A stretch of DNA of 6,390 nt, taken from NCBI GenBank assembly GCA_022865545.1, contig JALHTA010000314.1:1-6390 (forward strand). The letters are read 5' to 3'. Both the position numbers and the translations under genes were made by a program. Position 1 is the first letter of the stretch. The number at the start of each line of letters is the position of its first letter. The stretch comes from Actinomycetota bacterium (GTDB taxonomy: Bacteria; Actinomycetota; Humimicrobiia; Humimicrobiales; Humimicrobiaceae). The notes under the pieces are model-generated. The model was not told the origin of the DNA and ran no database searches. It was given only the letters and a program-made list of their open reading frames with translations. This document shows, one piece after another, positions 4,787-6,390 of the stretch.

Positions 4787-5256
4787 AAGGAAAGTTTCAC
4801 AAACCAAATTTTGTCACGCTTTCATATGACAAGCTTATGAATGCGGCAAGGAGCCGCTCAATATGGTACCTTACGTTTGGAATAGCCTGCTGTGCCATAG
4901 AGATGATGGCAACCGGGGCCTCCCATTATGACCTTGACCGTTTCGGGATGTTTTTCAGGGCATCTCCCAGGCAGGCCGACCTTATTATAGTATCCGGATG
5001 GATAACAAGGAAGTATGCTCCTGTTGTAAAAAGGATATACGAACAGATGGCGGAGCCAAGATATGTGGTGGCCATGGGTTCCTGTGCCATAAGCGGTGGA
5101 CATTGTTATGATTCATATAATATTGTACAGGGTGTAGATAAAGTGATCCCCGTAGATATATATGTCCAGGGTTGCCCGCCAAGACCCGAAGCACTCTACA
5201 AGGGACTTTTAGAGATGAAGAATGTAATCAACCGCGAGACTATAGTAGTTAAGTAA
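4774..5256 (+). CDS. nuoB: NADH-quinone oxidoreductase subunit B
   Basis: The peripheral-arm subunit that carries 4Fe-4S cluster N2, the last iron-sulphur centre before quinone. The 160-residue product has the four expected ligands: the adjacent Cys39-Cys40 in FGIACCAIEMM, Cys104 in GSCAISGGH, and Cys134 in VQGCPPRPEAL. YVVAMGSCA, YNIVQGVDKVIPVDIYV and ASPRQADL match the family. Two spots differ from common versions: SGWITRKYAP (74-83) where GTxTxKxAP is usual, and Gln instead of Pro before Cys134. The start is GTG at 4774, inside the end of nuoA (13-nt overlap), with AAGGGA about 8 nt upstream; no ATG is available nearby. It is translationally coupled to nuoA and followed by nuoC after 30 bp. 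Confidence 0.96.
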   Translation: MGYLEGKFHKPNFVTLSYDKLMNAARSRSIWYLTFGIACCAIEMMATGASHYDLDRFGMFFRASPRQADLIIVSGWITRKYAPVVKRIYEQMAEPRYVVAMGSCAISGGHCYDSYNIVQGVDKVIPVDIYVQGCPPRPEALYKGLLEMKNVINRETIVVK

Positions 5257-5286
5257 AAGGTAAAATAGAGGATTTTAGAGAACTAA

Positions 5287-5805
5287 ATGGAAATAATAGA
5301 ATATCAATACAGGAAAATAGATAATCAGGAAATAATCGATACTATTGGGACAAAAGCTAAGAAAGCCGGTATCGGCATTGAATTTGATACTTATTTTGAC
5401 CAGGTGTATGGAATGATCGATTCAAAAGATATCCTTAAATTCTCAGGTATCCTAAAAAAGGATAAGGATTTAAGTTTTAAATATATAAGATCCATAACAG
5501 GAAGTGATTTTGAGGATCATTTCGAGATAGTCTACAGTCTTTATTCATTTGAGAATAACTGGCCGGTAAATATAAAGATAAAGCTTGACCACGAAAAACC
5601 GAAGGTGGATAGCATAGTTTCTGTTTACAAAGGAGCTAACTGGTTTGAAAGGGAGATATGGGAGATGCTTGGTATTGATATCAAGGGACATCCCGGATTA
5701 AAACCGCTCCTGCTTGTAGGAGACGAGGATTTTCATCCTCTTCTTAAGAGTTTTGAGATCAAATGGGAAGACAGGGAATACATACCAACAGAAAAATTTG
5801 AATAA
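5287..5805 (+). CDS. nuoC: NADH-quinone oxidoreductase subunit C (30 kDa subunit)
   Basis: A peripheral-arm subunit without cofactors that packs against NuoD and NuoB near the quinone site. The 172-residue product diverges at its N-terminus but has the family signature near the C-terminus, ANWFEREIWEMLGIDIKGHPGLKPLLL (about 116-142), preceded by an alpha-beta domain with HFEIVYSLYS and WPVNIKIKLD. It ends with WEDREYIP. Length is typical of a stand-alone NuoC (about 150-200), so it is not the fused NuoCD found in enterobacteria. The ATG at 5287 follows a weak AGAG a few bases upstream; a GAGG lies further away, about 15 nt. It sits 30 bp after nuoB and 21 bp before nuoD in the same operon. 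Confidence 0.93.
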   Translation: MEIIEYQYRKIDNQEIIDTIGTKAKKAGIGIEFDTYFDQVYGMIDSKDILKFSGILKKDKDLSFKYIRSITGSDFEDHFEIVYSLYSFENNWPVNIKIKLDHEKPKVDSIVSVYKGANWFEREIWEMLGIDIKGHPGLKPLLLVGDEDFHPLLKSFEIKWEDREYIPTEKFE

Positions 5806-5826
5806 TTAAAAGTATTTGAGAAATAT

Positions 5827-6390
5827 ATGTTTAATGAAGAATTTGAAATAGTAACAGAAGATCTGCCGAAAGACTATATGGAAGTCAATTTCGGACCTCA
5901 TCACCCATCAACTCATGGCGTGTTCAGGTTTATAGCAAAGATCGATGGCGAGAGGATAGCCAGCTTAGAACCGGTTATCGGATATCTTCACCGCGGACTT
6001 GAGAAAATGGCTGAGAGCAGGACATATATACAGTTTAAACCCCTTGTGGACAGGCTAGACTATACAGGTGCTCTTTTAAATGAATTATGCTACTGTCTGG
6101 CGCTGGAGAAGATGGCAGAAATAGAGGTCCCTCCAAGGGCCCAGGCAATAAGGGTCATCAGTGCGGAGCTTAACCGTATCTGCGCCCACCTTATATTCTT
6201 CGGTGCAATGGGACTGGAAGCTGGTGCCTTTACACCATTTCTTTTCGGTTTTGTAGAAAGAGAGAAAGCATTCCAGCTGCTTGAAATGCTTGCAGGCGGG
6301 AGGCTTACTTTTAATTTCATAACTATAGGCGGAGTCAGGGAAGACATACCTCGAGGTTTTAAATCCGATCTTGATAAATTTATTGCCACA
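5827..6390 (+). CDS. nuoD: NADH-quinone oxidoreductase subunit D (49 kDa subunit), N-terminal part, cut by window end
   Basis: The subunit that forms most of the quinone-binding cavity of complex I and is related to the large subunit of NiFe hydrogenases. The frame stays open for 188 codons to the window end, about 45 % of the usual 400 or so. It shows FGPHHPSTHGVFRF with the quinone-site His30 (Thermus Nqo4 His38), then GYLHRGLEKMAESRTY. Tyr79 of RLDY corresponds to Thermus Tyr87, followed by PPRAQAIRVISAEL and the IGGVREDIPRGF segment. At the position of the normally conserved Asp139 it has Glu131 (GLEAGAFTP). The ATG at 5827 has only a weak GAG upstream; no other start fits between the nuoC stop and the signature. 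AGG makes up 8 of 12 Arg codons and ATA 10 of 15 Ile codons. Confidence 0.95.
   Translation, partial: MFNEEFEIVTEDLPKDYMEVNFGPHHPSTHGVFRFIAKIDGERIASLEPVIGYLHRGLEKMAESRTYIQFKPLVDRLDYTGALLNELCYCLALEKMAEIEVPPRAQAIRVISAELNRICAHLIFFGAMGLEAGAFTPFLFGFVEREKAFQLLEMLAGGRLTFNFITIGGVREDIPRGFKSDLDKFIAT

Noticed and set aside
5803..5829. NuoCD fusion broken by a frameshift
   Set aside because: nuoC ends with a normal TAA at a family-typical C-terminus and nuoD has its own ATG and intact N-terminus; separate NuoC and NuoD are common in bacteria.
6090..6389. 99-codon minus-strand open frame at the window end
   Set aside because: It is antisense to the well-conserved NuoD coding sequence and matches no family.
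1..6390. CRISPR array, tRNA or rRNA genes, insertion sequences, phage genes
   Set aside because: No regularly spaced repeats, cloverleaf-like sequence, rRNA-like stretch, transposase motif or phage protein was seen on either strand.

Overview
This is a bacterial chromosomal fragment, AT-rich, with short intergenic gaps. It carries the front of a respiratory complex I operon (nuoA, nuoB, nuoC, nuoD, with NuoC and NuoD as separate proteins) and a glutamate-1-semialdehyde aminomutase gene, so the host makes tetrapyrroles by the C5 pathway. The nuo genes use AGG for Arg and ATA for Ile heavily. I cannot name the species; an uncultured anaerobic or facultative lineage is a guess only.

Layout. (1) 2-649, plus: the C-terminal half of hemL, cut by the window edge. 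(2) 697-1392, minus: radC, convergent with hemL. (3) 1404-2729: a small accessory island with two type II toxin-antitoxin modules. hicA-hicB runs leftward and brnT-brnA runs rightward, so the two are divergent. An imperfect direct repeat of about 60-78 bp (about 82-84 % identical) lies upstream of radC and again between the two modules, so it brackets hicAB. (4) 2738-4100, minus: a probable two-gene operon of a fumarylacetoacetate-hydrolase-family enzyme followed by a LysE/RhtB-type exporter. (5) 4101-4414: a 314-bp divergent intergenic region with a likely promoter for each side, three pairs of short direct repeats, a long imperfect hairpin and a 12-bp palindrome. (6) 4415-6390, plus: nuoA-nuoB-nuoC-nuoD, tightly packed; nuoD runs off the window.

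How the genes work together. NuoA (membrane) and NuoB, NuoC and NuoD (peripheral arm, around the N2 cluster and quinone site) form the quinone-reducing junction of complex I; the remaining subunits presumably lie downstream. The FAH-family enzyme and exporter could form a small catabolic or export unit. The toxin-antitoxin genes are self-contained cassettes. I found no wholly new system. The observations most worth checking are the repeat-bracketed hicAB cassette, the structured nuo upstream region, a Glu at a normally Asp quinone-chamber position in NuoD, and the contrasting codon usage of hemL.
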